From Blautia sp. (lineage in GTDB: Bacteria; Bacillota; Clostridia; Lachnospirales; Lachnospiraceae), in NCBI GenBank assembly GCA_023667395.1, contig JAMPAC010000001.1, positions 604,705 to 668,704 of the forward strand: a stretch of 64,000 bases of DNA, given 5' to 3'. This document shows positions 1 through 8,717 of the stretch, piece after piece. The notes beneath the pieces are model-generated. The model worked only from the letters and a program-made list of their open reading frames with translations, was not told the DNA's origin and did no database searches. The position numbers and the translations under genes are program-made. The first letter of the stretch is position 1; the number at the start of each line of letters is the position of its first letter.

Positions 1-57
1 ATTCTTTTCTGTTCGGAATTTTCAGGGTTGCATCACTGTTTGTTTGTCAAGGTTCCA

Positions 58-100
58 ATCCCCTGTAGGACAGGGGATACAAATATGCTTCGCATATTTG
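58..100. repeat. Twin back-to-back hairpins beside tRNA-Ser
   Basis: Two perfect hairpins lie side by side. The first (58-78) has 9 bp arms ATCCCCTGT/ACAGGGGAT with a 3 nt loop. The second (80-100) has 9 bp arms CAAATATGC/GCATATTTG with a 3 nt loop. They start 2 nt past the 3' end of the minus-strand tRNA-Ser. No T run follows on the minus strand, so a standard terminator is not clear; a processing or repeat element is possible. Bases 1-57 hold nothing I recognise. Confidence 0.6.
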
Positions 101-102
101 AA

Positions 103-191
103 CGGAGAAGGAGGGATTTGAACCCTCGCGCCGCTATTAACGACCTGCACCCTTTCCAGGGGTGTCCCTTCGGCCTCTTGGGTACTTCTCC
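103..191 (-). tRNA. tRNA-Ser, anticodon GGA
   Basis: The minus strand folds as a class II tRNA. The acceptor stem is GGAGAAG/CTTCTCC with discriminator G. The anticodon stem is CACCC/GGGTG around the loop CTGGAAA, giving anticodon GGA (reads UCC/UCU). A long variable arm and the T arm with GGTTCAAATCC follow. CCA is not encoded. It lies about 60 bp downstream of a second tRNA-Ser, so both are probably made from one precursor. Confidence 0.95.
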
Positions 192-251
192 AAGCAAACT
201 GAATCTCATCAACTTTCTATTTACTGATCGGGGCTGTCTGTTCATCCCCAG

Positions 252-337
252 CGGAGAGAGTGGGATTCGAACCCACGCGCCCTTGCGGACAAACGGTTTT
301 CAAGACCGCCTCGTTATGACCACTTCGATATCTCTCC
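252..337 (-). tRNA. tRNA-Ser, anticodon TGA
   Basis: The minus strand gives a class II tRNA with acceptor stem GGAGAGA/TCTCTCC and discriminator G. The anticodon loop CTTGAAA between GCGGT and ACCGT gives anticodon TGA (reads UCA and relatives). A long variable arm and the T loop GGTTCGAATCC are visible. CCA is not encoded. It is the first gene after the promoter at 368-396. Confidence 0.95.
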
Positions 338-367
338 AAGCGTACCGCTACCTCAACGGCAAAGATT

Positions 368-396
368 ATTTTAGCAAAAAGGCAGGGCAATGTCAA
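368..396 (-). promoter_or_regulatory. Promoter of the tRNA-Ser pair
   Basis: On the minus strand a perfect -35 TTGACA (391-396) is followed after 17 bp by -10 TAAAAT (368-373). The start site would fall near 361, about 24 nt before the first tRNA. Confidence 0.8.
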
Positions 397-414
397 CAAC
401 TTTTTGAAACTTTC

Positions 415-1104
415 CTATGAAATCCCATCCAATACCATCTCCCCATAAATACCCCCGATCTCTTTCAAACCGCTTGCTATCAAAGATGAATACTTAACGG
501 CTCCTTCATAGCGCAGGTGGGTATTATCATGGGATTCCTCGGGATGCTGGGGATACTCGCCCGCCTCAAAGTACATATGCCACTTCCGGCTCTCCACCTC
601 GCCGACCTCCTCCAGCGCAGCCCGGCTCATGGCATTTAAATCTATCAGGGGCACATCGCACTCTTCCGCCACCTGTTTCATACCCGCCACATAATCCCCA
701 TGCTGACCAGGGCCAAGCTTTTTCTCCTCCACATAGCATCTGCGCTCCAAAGGTGTAATCAGCACGGGATGTGCCCCATGATCCCTGGCAACTTTGATAT
801 AAGCTTTCAGATTCTCCTTAAAAGAACCGAAAGGATCAGTATAACGTGTAGGATCGTTGCTCTTCTCATCATTATGCCCAAACTGGATAAAAAGGAAATC
901 TCCCTCGCCAATCCGCTCTTCGATCGCCGCAAGCCTGCCCTCATCCATGAAACTCTTAGTGCTTCTGCCATTTTTCGCATGATTTTCCACGGTATACCCT
1001 TCTTTCAGGAAAAATGGGAACACCTGGCCGATGCCGTTCTGCGGATAAGTGGTGTAATCGTTGGTCTGTACCGTAGAATCTCCTGCCCAATAAATTCTGT
1101 TCAT
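415..1104 (-). CDS. SGNH/GDSL esterase, rhamnogalacturonan acetylesterase-like (CE12)
   Basis: 229 residues with no signal peptide, so probably cytoplasmic. It shows the SGNH hydrolase blocks: GDST near residue 9 (nucleophile Ser), an N-containing block near NGRSTKSF, FGHND as block III, and DNTHL near the C-terminus supplying the catalytic Asp and His. This combination matches the rhamnogalacturonan acetylesterase (RgaE, CE12) group, which removes acetyl groups from pectic sugars. No pectin-degrading genes lie nearby, so the substrate is inferred from family only. It is followed by the tRNA genes and preceded by ispD after a 35 bp gap, so it may share the upstream transcript. Confidence 0.8.
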   Translation of the reverse strand: MNRIYWAGDSTVQTNDYTTYPQNGIGQVFPFFLKEGYTVENHAKNGRSTKSFMDEGRLAAIEERIGEGDFLFIQFGHNDEKSNDPTRYTDPFGSFKENLKAYIKVARDHGAHPVLITPLERRCYVEEKKLGPGQHGDYVAGMKQVAEECDVPLIDLNAMSRAALEEVGEVESRKWHMYFEAGEYPQHPEESHDNTHLRYEGAVKYSSLIASGLKEIGGIYGEMVLDGIS

Positions 1105-1139
1105 TGCTCTGTTCCTTTCTGTTTGTTCTTTATTCCATA

Positions 1140-1886
1140 TTATTGTCTTTCCAGAAATCCTTCCGCCGTACTGATATCCTCCGGCGTAGTGATCTTGATA
1201 TTCTCGTAAGACCCAAAAGTCAGCTTAACCTTATGATTGGTAAACAATTCCACCACACTGGCGTCATCTGTAACATGAACGGATTGCCCACCCGCTTTCG
1301 AAAGTTCTTTCTCCAACGCTCCATATGCAGCAGTAACCAGCTTCGTCTCAAAAACCTGGGGGGTCTGTATATTCCATACCAGCCGCCTGTCCGGTGTGGA
1401 AACCACAAACCCCTGTTCATCCCCGATCTTGATGGTGTCCTTGGAGGGAACCGCTGCCACACAGGCGCCGTATTTCTGCACATCCGCATAAGTATTCCAC
1501 AAGATCTCTTCGGTAAGAAACGGTCTCGCCCCATCATGGATAAACACATACCCATCCATGTTAGGCGTCGGCTGTCTGCCTTCCGCCATATATCTCATGG
1601 CGTTGCACACAGAGGAGTAACGCTCATTCCCTCCCGCGATAACATCTGTTACTTTTTTCAGTCCGTATTTTTCCACAATCTCCTGACGCACAAAAGAAAT
1701 ATCCGCCGCCCCCGTGACAAGGATGCAGTCGTCTATGATCTCCGACTTCTCCACTGCCCGGAGGGAATACCAGATCAGCGGCTTTCCGGCAAATTCCATA
1801 AACTGCTTCGCCGTAGCCGCGTGCATACGCCTGCCGCTTCCCGCCGCCAGCACTACTGCGGTACACCGCTTTTTTCCTGTATCCAT
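1140..1886 (-). CDS. ispD: 2-C-methyl-D-erythritol 4-phosphate cytidylyltransferase
   Basis: 248 residues, the normal IspD length. It joins CTP and MEP to give CDP-ME in the non-mevalonate isoprenoid pathway. The nucleotide-binding signature VVLAAGSGRRM is at residues 11-21, with AGGNERYSSV at 84-93 and HDGARPF at 117-123. There is no IspF fusion. It lies 11 bp downstream of tsaD and is probably cotranscribed with it. The start is supported by the signature sitting at the usual distance from the N-terminus. Confidence 0.95.
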   Translation of the reverse strand: MDTGKKRCTAVVLAAGSGRRMHAATAKQFMEFAGKPLIWYSLRAVEKSEIIDDCILVTGAADISFVRQEIVEKYGLKKVTDVIAGGNERYSSVCNAMRYMAEGRQPTPNMDGYVFIHDGARPFLTEEILWNTYADVQKYGACVAAVPSKDTIKIGDEQGFVVSTPDRRLVWNIQTPQVFETKLVTAAYGALEKELSKAGGQSVHVTDDASVVELFTNHKVKLTFGSYENIKITTPEDISTAEGFLERQ

Positions 1887-1897
1887 CCCGTTTTCCC

Positions 1898-2923
1898 CTA
1901 CAATTTCAAATCAGGTGCCGCGTTCAGGTCATACCCATGGCGGACGCCTTTCACATACTCATAATATCCCGCCGCCCCGATCATTGCCGCATTATCCGTA
2001 CAGTACACGGGAGACGGGTGATAAAACGTGATATCACGCCTGGCACATTCTTGTTCAAAAACCGCCCTCAGAGAAGAATTGGAAGCAACCCCTCCCGCAA
2101 TGGCAAACTTATCAAACCCGAATTCCTTTACTGCATGAAGGGAATGTTCCACCAGCACGTCTATCACCGCTTTTTGAAAAGAAGCCGCCACATCCGCCTG
2201 ATGGATCTCCTCCCCTTTCATCTGGCAGGAATTCAGATAGTTCAGGACAGCCGATTTCAGGCCGCTGAAGCTGAAATCGTACTCATTCTCCCCTACCTTT
2301 GCCCTGGGAAAAGGAATCGCGTCGGGATTGCCCTCCCTGGAAAGCTGATCGATCTTCGGCCCTCCCGGATAACCCAGGCCGATCGCCCGGGCTACCTTGT
2401 CAAAAGCCTCCCCCGCAGCATCATCCCTGGTTCGCCCGATGATCTCATACTCACCGTAATCCCTGACCACCACCAGATGGGAGTGACCGCCGGATGCCAC
2501 CAGGCACACAAAAGGAGGCTCCAATTCCGGATGTTCGATATAATTGGCGCTGATATGGCCGCTGATATGGTGCACCCCGATCAGGGGAATCCCCGTAGCA
2601 AAGCTGATCGCCTTGGCCTCCGACACTCCCACCAGCAGAGCGCCCACTAGTCCGGGGCCATAGGTCACGGCAATGGCCGTAATATCCCGAAGCGTCACCC
2701 CTGCCTCCCCCAAAGCGCTCTCAATGACCTGATTGATCTTCTCGATGTGCTTCCTGGACGCGATCTCCGGCACGACACCGCCATATTTCGTATGCAATGC
2801 GATCTGGGTATAAATAACATTTGACAGCACCTCCCTGCCGTTCTTCACCACAGAAGCTGCTGTCTCGTCACAGGATGTCTCGACAGCCAGTATCAGGACA
2901 TCCTCTCTATTCTGCTGTTCCAA
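1898..2923 (-). CDS. tsaD: tRNA N6-adenosine threonylcarbamoyltransferase TsaD
   Basis: 341 residues. TsaD transfers the threonylcarbamoyl group onto A37 of ANN-decoding tRNAs, working with TsaB and TsaE, which are encoded at 5527-6696. Visible ASKHA/Kae1 features are the N-terminal [14 protein letters not shown] near residue 13, the metal-binding HHISGH at 118-123, and DNAAMIG close to the C-terminus. Length and start match the family. The neighbours (small membrane protein, RNase Z, rimI, tsaB, tsaE, all on the same strand) make a tRNA maturation neighbourhood. Confidence 0.97.
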   Translation of the reverse strand: MEQQNREDVLILAVETSCDETAASVVKNGREVLSNVIYTQIALHTKYGGVVPEIASRKHIEKINQVIESALGEAGVTLRDITAIAVTYGPGLVGALLVGVSEAKAISFATGIPLIGVHHISGHISANYIEHPELEPPFVCLVASGGHSHLVVVRDYGEYEIIGRTRDDAAGEAFDKVARAIGLGYPGGPKIDQLSREGNPDAIPFPRAKVGENEYDFSFSGLKSAVLNYLNSCQMKGEEIHQADVAASFQKAVIDVLVEHSLHAVKEFGFDKFAIAGGVASNSSLRAVFEQECARRDITFYHPSPVYCTDNAAMIGAAGYYEYVKGVRHGYDLNAAPDLKL

Positions 2924-2949
2924 AAACGTCTCCTCACATTCTGCGAACT

Positions 2950-3525
2950 TTACTGGGGATTTACATTATTCACCGAATCCCAGCCATATATCTTCCATCG
3001 TCTGTTCCCGTCCCTGCGCAGCAGAAAAATCTGCCGTACCTGCTGGGTCTTAAAACCTTCCGTCACATTGTAACCGCAGTAGATCCTGGCGAACTCATAG
3101 CCGTCTTCCTCAAAAAAATCCACATTCGTGCTGGCAGCCACGGACACAGCGGTAATGGTACGCTTATGATCCTTATAGTCCTGTATCTCCGCCTTTAATG
3201 CCGCAATATGTACATCCAATTCATTGTTCGCAAGCAGATCCCCGTCATAAAGTTCCCTTGCCCTGATCACCAGTTCCTCAATCTCGCCGTCAGTACAATC
3301 TTCATTATAAAAACATTTCTGGATTTCATTGTAATATTTCAGCAGTTCCTTGGGGGTCGGCGGGTAATCATACTCTATGTCACGGCTCAGCACCTTTTCC
3401 ACGTTTGTCATGGATGCTTCTTCCGCAATGCTCCGGGATCTGTTCGCCAGGTAGGCGTATACTCCCACCACGCCTACGATCAGTATGAGCATTATAACTG
3501 TTATTTTTATAGTGGATTTTTTCAT
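2950..3525 (-). CDS. Small membrane-anchored protein of unknown function
   Basis: 191 residues. A single hydrophobic segment at about residues 8-26 acts as an uncleaved N-terminal anchor. A mostly polar extracytoplasmic domain follows, with a predicted helical part (about 45-110) and a beta-rich end with Trp and Arg clusters. It resembles small DUF proteins (DUF6715-like) that I associate with Lachnospiraceae, but I cannot confirm the family. It sits 26 bp upstream of tsaD and 24 bp downstream of rnz, so it is within the same run of genes. No catalytic motif is evident. Confidence 0.6.
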   Translation of the reverse strand: MKKSTIKITVIMLILIVGVVGVYAYLANRSRSIAEEASMTNVEKVLSRDIEYDYPPTPKELLKYYNEIQKCFYNEDCTDGEIEELVIRARELYDGDLLANNELDVHIAALKAEIQDYKDHKRTITAVSVAASTNVDFFEEDGYEFARIYCGYNVTEGFKTQQVRQIFLLRRDGNRRWKIYGWDSVNNVNPQ

Positions 3526-3549
3526 GGAACCCCTTCTTTCATTCCTGTA

Positions 3550-4461
3550 TTACTCTTCCTCAAAATTGAGTTCTATTGTCCTGCCGTCTTTCGCCGCTAC
3601 GGCTGCGGGGAAAATTTTCCTGACCTCCGCCATATATTCTTCCGGGTGGAGCAGGGACGGACTGTAATGGGTCAGCCACAATTCCGGCACCTGCGCCTTA
3701 CGGGCGATCTGCGCCGCCTCATACATGGTCATGTGCTTATGCTCCCTTGCCTTTGCCAGCTTCTCCGGTTCGCCGTACATCCCCTCCAGGATCAGCAGGT
3801 CTGATCCCACGGCGTTGGCGCTGATGGAATCGGCTGGTCTGGTATCCGTGCTGTAGGTTACTTTCAGACCCTTGCGTTTCTGTCCCAGAACCATATCGGG
3901 AGTATAAGTTTTCCCCCCGTCCTCTATGACCTCGCCTTTCTGGAGCCTGCTCCAGAATTTCATGGGAATCTCCTGTTCCAGGGCGCGCTCCCTGTCAAAC
4001 CTGCCTGCCCGTTCCACGATCATGCTATATCCATAGCATACCACATTATGGTTCACCTTGAAAGCCTTAATCTGAAATCCTTCAAAAGAAAATATCTGTT
4101 CGCTCTCCGTTATTTCCATGCATTTCACTTCAAAAGGCAGTTCCGGCGCGATAATCCGCAGGGAACCGACCACCCTGGCCAGTCCCCTGGGGCCGATCAA
4201 TAACAATGGTTCTGTCCGTTCCGCGTTGCCCATGGTCAGCAGCATACCGGGAAGTCCGCTGATGTGATCTGCATGGAAATGGGTAAAGCAGATGATATCG
4301 ATGGGTTTGGGGCTCCAGCCCTTTTCCCTGAGGGCTATCTGGGTTCCCTCCCCGCAGTCGATCAGTATGCTTTTTCCGTTGTACCGAAGCATCAGCGAAG
4401 TGAGCCATCGGTAGGGAAGCGGCATCATGCCGCCCGTTCCCAGCAGACTTACATCTAACAT
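3550..4461 (-). CDS. rnz: Ribonuclease Z (tRNA 3' endonuclease)
   Basis: 303 residues, normal for the short RNase Z (ElaC) form. It cuts the 3' trailer from tRNA precursors; the two tRNA-Ser genes nearby lack encoded CCA and so need such an enzyme. The metallo-beta-lactamase zinc motif HFHADH is at residues 61-66, with IDCGEGTQ at 34-41 (phosphate-binding region), YSTDTRP later, and HMTMYEAAQIA toward the C-terminus. The start ATG at 4461 is preceded by a weak GGAG, and a structured repeat of family 2 ends about 12 bp upstream of it. Confidence 0.93.
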   Translation of the reverse strand: MLDVSLLGTGGMMPLPYRWLTSLMLRYNGKSILIDCGEGTQIALREKGWSPKPIDIICFTHFHADHISGLPGMLLTMGNAERTEPLLLIGPRGLARVVGSLRIIAPELPFEVKCMEITESEQIFSFEGFQIKAFKVNHNVVCYGYSMIVERAGRFDRERALEQEIPMKFWSRLQKGEVIEDGGKTYTPDMVLGQKRKGLKVTYSTDTRPADSISANAVGSDLLILEGMYGEPEKLAKAREHKHMTMYEAAQIARKAQVPELWLTHYSPSLLHPEEYMAEVRKIFPAAVAAKDGRTIELNFEEE

Positions 4462-4472
4462 GATTCATCTCC

Positions 4473-4555
4473 ATTCCAGTTCCGCCTCTCCTCTTCAACG
4501 CTCCCTGGTCTGCGTTTACCGATTCGAGGCTGTTCTCCGGTTCCGCCCTGGAACC
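4473..4555. repeat. Structured intergenic repeat, family 2, copy near rnz
   Basis: Starts with ATTCCAGTTCC (4473-4483), then an outer stem GCCTC (4484-4488)/GAGGC (4526-4530), an inner part with CTTCAACGC and CGTT, the conserved tail TGTTCTCC, and a terminal hairpin GGTTCC/GGAACC (4539-4555). The same end sequences occur at 10285-10409 and 12166-12184. On the minus strand the ATTCCAGTTCC end always lies just upstream of a start codon. Confidence 0.7.
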
Positions 4556-4558
4556 GTT

Positions 4559-4807
4559 TTATAAAAGTTCCGTCTCCTCGTCGATCTCCACAGGCACCGC
4601 AAACTGCGCGATCAGTTTATCATAACATTCCTCGCAGAGATCAAAATGGTAATTTTTTCCATCTTTTTTACTGAAATATCCAAAAACCGTGTCCGCCGTG
4701 AAACATCCTTCTTTCAGATATCCGGCTTCAACCTTTAATTCTCTGCCGCATTGATTACATAACACCTGTGTCAAAACTTTTTCCTGTCCAGACTGATATT
4801 TGCGCAT
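4559..4807 (-). CDS. Small protein with two Cys pairs (zinc-ribbon-like)
   Basis: 82 residues. Two CxxC pairs, CNQC near residue 17 and CEEC near 58, could bind one zinc ion. The stretch between them contains a tract that may bring the pairs together (FGYFSKKDGKNYHF). The acidic C-terminus ends EIDEETELL. Not recognised as a named family; it could be a small regulator or a substrate-recognition adaptor. It is separated from rnz by a structured repeat and from rimI by about 120 bp with no visible gene. Confidence 0.6.
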   Translation of the reverse strand: MRKYQSGQEKVLTQVLCNQCGRELKVEAGYLKEGCFTADTVFGYFSKKDGKNYHFDLCEECYDKLIAQFAVPVEIDEETELL

Positions 4808-4927
4808 CTTATCCTCCGTCCTTTCGCCATGTGAACAAGTTAAGTTACACTCACATTGTACAGGATTTTATCGAATTTTGCGTTGGTAATTGCTGGCGGT
4901 CAGACGTTTGGTCAGATTACGGAACTG

Positions 4928-5380
4928 TTATCTCCGCCACATGATCATCGCGTCCTCCATGGGCTTTTCGTAAAATCGGGGGCGTATTCCCTCGGACACA
5001 AAACCAAATTTTTCATATAAATGGATCGCTGCCGCATTGCTGACCCGCACCTCCAGGGTAAAGGCATCGATTCCCGCCTGCTCCCCTGTGGCAATCAGTC
5101 TTTCCAGCATGGCGCTGGCAATCCCTCTGTTGCGAAAACGCTCCGCCACAACCACATTGTCGATATTTCCCTCCTGGCAGACATTGGTCATGCCGCAGCA
5201 GCCCGCCACCTCGCCGTCCGCCAGGGCCACCAGGTAAGTGCAGTAGTCTCTGGTCAGGAGGTCACGGAAATCCTGAGGGGACCAGGGCATACTGAAAGAT
5301 TCCGATTCAATGCGGCTCAGGGATTCAATGTCTTCCTCCTGAAGTTGTCTGATCTCGATCTGCAATGTTTCCCCTGACAT
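4928..5380 (-). CDS. rimI: Ribosomal protein S18-alanine N-acetyltransferase
   Basis: 150 residues, one GNAT domain. RimI acetylates the N-terminal Ala of ribosomal protein S18 using acetyl-CoA. The acetyl-CoA site is seen as RFRNRGIASAML (R-x-x-G-x-G/A type) near residues 82-93, with NVVV and LEVRVSNAAAIHLYEKFGF following, the classic RimI order. Its position just after tsaB is the standard Firmicute arrangement (tsaE-tsaB-rimI-tsaD), which supports the call over a generic GNAT. Confidence 0.9.
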   Translation of the reverse strand: MSGETLQIEIRQLQEEDIESLSRIESESFSMPWSPQDFRDLLTRDYCTYLVALADGEVAGCCGMTNVCQEGNIDNVVVAERFRNRGIASAMLERLIATGEQAGIDAFTLEVRVSNAAAIHLYEKFGFVSEGIRPRFYEKPMEDAMIMWRR

Positions 5381-5431
5381 TTTCCTCTGACTCCCATGCC
5401 GCCACGTCTTTCAACTGCTTTAGCAGTTTGG

Positions 5432-5545
5432 GAAGAATGCCCGATTTTGGCATTCTTCGGTGTGAGACTTAGAGTTTCTCCGCGCAACAGCTAAGCCTGA
5501 GAATCAGGCTTTTGGCTGTTGAGCGGTTAGAAACTCTTCTCACAC
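5432..5545. repeat. Structured repeat family 1, copy overlapping the tsaB stop
   Basis: Reading plus strand: a hairpin GAAGAATGCC (5432-5441)/GGCATTCTTC (5449-5458), then an outer stem GTGTGAGA (5460-5467)/TCTCACAC (5538-5545). Inside are AGAGTTTCT (5471-5479)/AGAAACTCT (5529-5537), CCGC/GCGG, CAACAGC/GCTGTTG and a small inner loop stem. The tsaB stop codon (5527-5529) falls inside the right arm. A further small hairpin AACTGCT/AGCAGTT lies at 5413-5428. Confidence 0.85.
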
Positions 5546-6234
5546 TGTTCCGCCTGGCTTTTCCGCAGATATACCGGCTGGTGCATTGCCGCTTCCACCG
5601 TCTTCCCCCGGGCATAATACACCGCGCCCAAAGCCGCCACATTGGCCGCCCTCTGTCTGTTGCAGCCTGCGGGAGCAAGCCGGAAAGGCACTTTGATTTG
5701 TTCTTTGATGACAGATAAATAAACGGGCAATCCGTCCCCAAGGAAGATCACTTCCCTGTCCAGACCGTTCAGTTTTTGAACCATTTCTTCTATATCTATC
5801 GGCATTTGTTCCATCACGGTTAAGAGCCGGAAGTTTTCTTCCTCCGCCCGGAACTTGTAGATGGCAGCGTAAACCTGGTTCCGGCGGGCGTCCATCAGCG
5901 GACAGACCAGCCGGTCCGTGCCCCACAGATTCCACGCCAGTCCCTCCAGGGTGGGAACCTCCACAATGGGCTTTTCCAGCGCCAGCCCCAGCCCTTTCGC
6001 CGTGGCGGAACCAATCCGCAGGCCGGTAAAGGAACCCGGGCCGGAAGCAACGGCAATGGCGTCAATGGCCTCCAGATCCAGTTCTATCATATTCCGGAGT
6101 TCATCCAGCATGGGAAGCAGCGTCTGGGAATGGGTCTTCTTATAATCCGTGGTGTACTCCGCCAGCAGCACGTCATCTTCCACAACGGCAACGCTGGCCA
6201 CAAGCCCGGAACTGTCCAAACCTAAAATTTTCAT
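5527..6234 (-). CDS. tsaB: tRNA threonylcarbamoyladenosine biosynthesis protein TsaB
   Basis: 235 residues from the ATG at 6234. TsaB is the inactive ASKHA partner that bridges TsaD and TsaE in t6A synthesis. The N-terminus MKILGLDSSG and the stretch AVASGPGSFTGLRIG are family hallmarks. A GTG at 6246 is in frame but nearly abuts the GGGAGG ribosome binding site, so 6234 is preferred. The last codons and stop (ending QCEKSF) lie inside a structured repeat, so the C-terminal tail may have been supplied by that element. Confidence 0.95.
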   Translation of the reverse strand: MKILGLDSSGLVASVAVVEDDVLLAEYTTDYKKTHSQTLLPMLDELRNMIELDLEAIDAIAVASGPGSFTGLRIGSATAKGLGLALEKPIVEVPTLEGLAWNLWGTDRLVCPLMDARRNQVYAAIYKFRAEEENFRLLTVMEQMPIDIEEMVQKLNGLDREVIFLGDGLPVYLSVIKEQIKVPFRLAPAGCNRQRAANVAALGAVYYARGKTVEAAMHQPVYLRKSQAEQCEKSF

Positions 6235-6255
6235 AGTCCAAACCACGCCTCCCTG

Positions 6256-6696
6256 TCAGCAGCCTATACTTTCAATGGTGACCCGGCGGTAGTCAAATCC
6301 CCTGTCCAAATCTTTCTCCAGGGTAACTCTCCGGTATTCCTCCGGCAGGATCTCTTCTATTAAATCAGCCCACTCGATGAGACAGACACCTTCCCCGTAA
6401 AAACAGTCCTCATATCCGATCTCGTCCATCTCCTCCACATCCGCGATCCGGTACACGTCGAAATGATAAAAGGGAAGCCTGCCATCCTCGTAAATCTGCA
6501 GTATGGTAAAAGTAGGGCTGTTCACCGGCCCTGTCACGCCCAGCCCCGCCGCAAAGCCCTGGGCGAAAACCGTTTTTCCCACTCCCAAATCCCCCGTCAG
6601 GGTATAAATCTGACCCGGAACACTCTCCTGCCCCAGTCTTTTCCCCAGTTCGAAAGTTTCCTCTGGGGAATTTGTTTCAATAACGGTTGTTTCCAT
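6256..6696 (-). CDS. tsaE: tRNA threonylcarbamoyladenosine biosynthesis ATPase TsaE
   Basis: 146 residues from 6696. P-loop ATPase needed for turnover of the TsaBDE complex. It shows TLTGDLGVGKT (Walker A), NSPTFTILQIY and LIEWADL, which are characteristic. The start at 6696 has AGAGG 9 nt upstream; the longer in-frame extension to 6738 runs through sequence that resembles the repeat end GTGTGAGAAG and is rejected. The stop is 21 bp from the tsaB start, so the two are an operon. Confidence 0.94.
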   Translation of the reverse strand: METTVIETNSPEETFELGKRLGQESVPGQIYTLTGDLGVGKTVFAQGFAAGLGVTGPVNSPTFTILQIYEDGRLPFYHFDVYRIADVEEMDEIGYEDCFYGEGVCLIEWADLIEEILPEEYRRVTLEKDLDRGFDYRRVTIESIGC

Positions 6697-6774
6697 TTGA
6701 TCAAGCCTCTTTGCAAAACTTCTCACACTTCCCGTCATGCCGCCTCCGGCGGCACAAACAATTGGTGCAAGTCT

Positions 6775-6883
6775 GGAAGAATGCCCACATTAGGGCATTC
6801 TTCCGTGTGCATAGGTTCCGCAAAGCGGAACCGTAGATTTTCTTAGTCAGTGTACTTTACTGACTTAGAAAATCTTTGCACAC
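6775..6883. repeat. Structured repeat family 1, copy abutting the 6884 gene
   Basis: Hairpin GGAAGAATGCCC/GGGCATTCTTCC (6775-6804), then an outer stem GTGTGCA (6805-6811)/TGCACAC (6877-6883). Inside are two branches: GGTTCCGC/GCGGAACC and a long one AGATTTTCT-AGTCAGT/ACTGACT-AGAAAATCT. The result is a three-way junction next to a hairpin. Its right end touches the stop codon of the gene at 6884. An extra GC-rich hairpin GCCGCC/GGCGGC lies at about 6739-6754. Confidence 0.85.
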
Positions 6884-7360
6884 TTAGCTGCGGATTTTTA
6901 CTTTCGCAGGCGGCATATGGGTGGAGATCATCTCGATCACCGCCATCTTCTGGTCACCCAGCTGCCTCTTGGGAAAAATAGTGGCGTTGACCCTGGAGGT
7001 ATAGAGAATGATGCTCTTTCCGGTGGATACCGCTTTGTGCATGTCCTCCCACTTCTGCTTCGCCTCCGCCTCGCCCTGGGTGATGGTCAGCCCCTCGTCG
7101 TCCAATTTATAATGAAGCGTTTCTTTAAACGTGGGATTGTTCAATATCTGCTGCCTGCTTTTGATAAATAATACCCAGGGCAGGTACAGAAGCAGCGCCA
7201 ATCCGCCGATCAGAAACAGCCACTGTCTCTCCGCCAGCGCCACAAAAACCATCACCGCGCCTAGGGCGCTGCCCAGGATTCCCGACGAACTGTTGTAGGA
7301 ATGGTGCAGCATATAATCATACAGATCACCAGCCTCAATCTTGATGTCCAACTCAATCAT
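6884..7360 (-). CDS. YcxB-like membrane protein
   Basis: 158 residues from the ATG at 7360 (a start at 7369 is possible but sits too close to AAGGA). Two adjacent hydrophobic segments at about residues 27-45 and 48-66 are followed by a soluble C-terminal domain with HYKLDDEGLTI and a W near KWEDM, the pattern of YcxB-type C-terminal domains. Function unknown; probably a membrane-bound protein with a cytosolic domain. Its upstream neighbour is the ABC permease, but a terminator at 7384-7417 separates them. Confidence 0.7.
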   Translation of the reverse strand: MIELDIKIEAGDLYDYMLHHSYNSSSGILGSALGAVMVFVALAERQWLFLIGGLALLLYLPWVLFIKSRQQILNNPTFKETLHYKLDDEGLTITQGEAEAKQKWEDMHKAVSTGKSIILYTSRVNATIFPKRQLGDQKMAVIEMISTHMPPAKVKIRS

Positions 7361-7383
7361 AGCAGTCATATCCTTTTACTTTG

Positions 7384-7417
7384 AAAAAGCACCTAACTGA
7401 TCCTGTAGGCGCTTTTT
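7384..7417 (-). terminator. Rho-independent terminator after the ABC permease
   Basis: Arms AAAAAGC and GCTTTTT with CCT/AGG pairing (AAAAAGCACCTA...TGTAGGCGCTTTTT). On the minus strand the stem ends in TTTTT, 52 bp past the permease stop. The A/T symmetry could let it act in both directions. Confidence 0.8.
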
Positions 7418-7468
7418 CTTTTTCTTTCTGCAATTTTACTCTAAAACTCTTAAAAAAGCAAGTCCTTA

Positions 7469-8683
<1,215 letters not shown>

Positions 8684-8717
8684 TGGTAACCTCCTTCCGG
8701 TTTCCTCTTACCCAAAA

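Noticed and set aside
28..420. Open frames spanning the tRNA-Ser genes
   Set aside because: The DNA is explained by two tRNAs; the frames carry no protein features.
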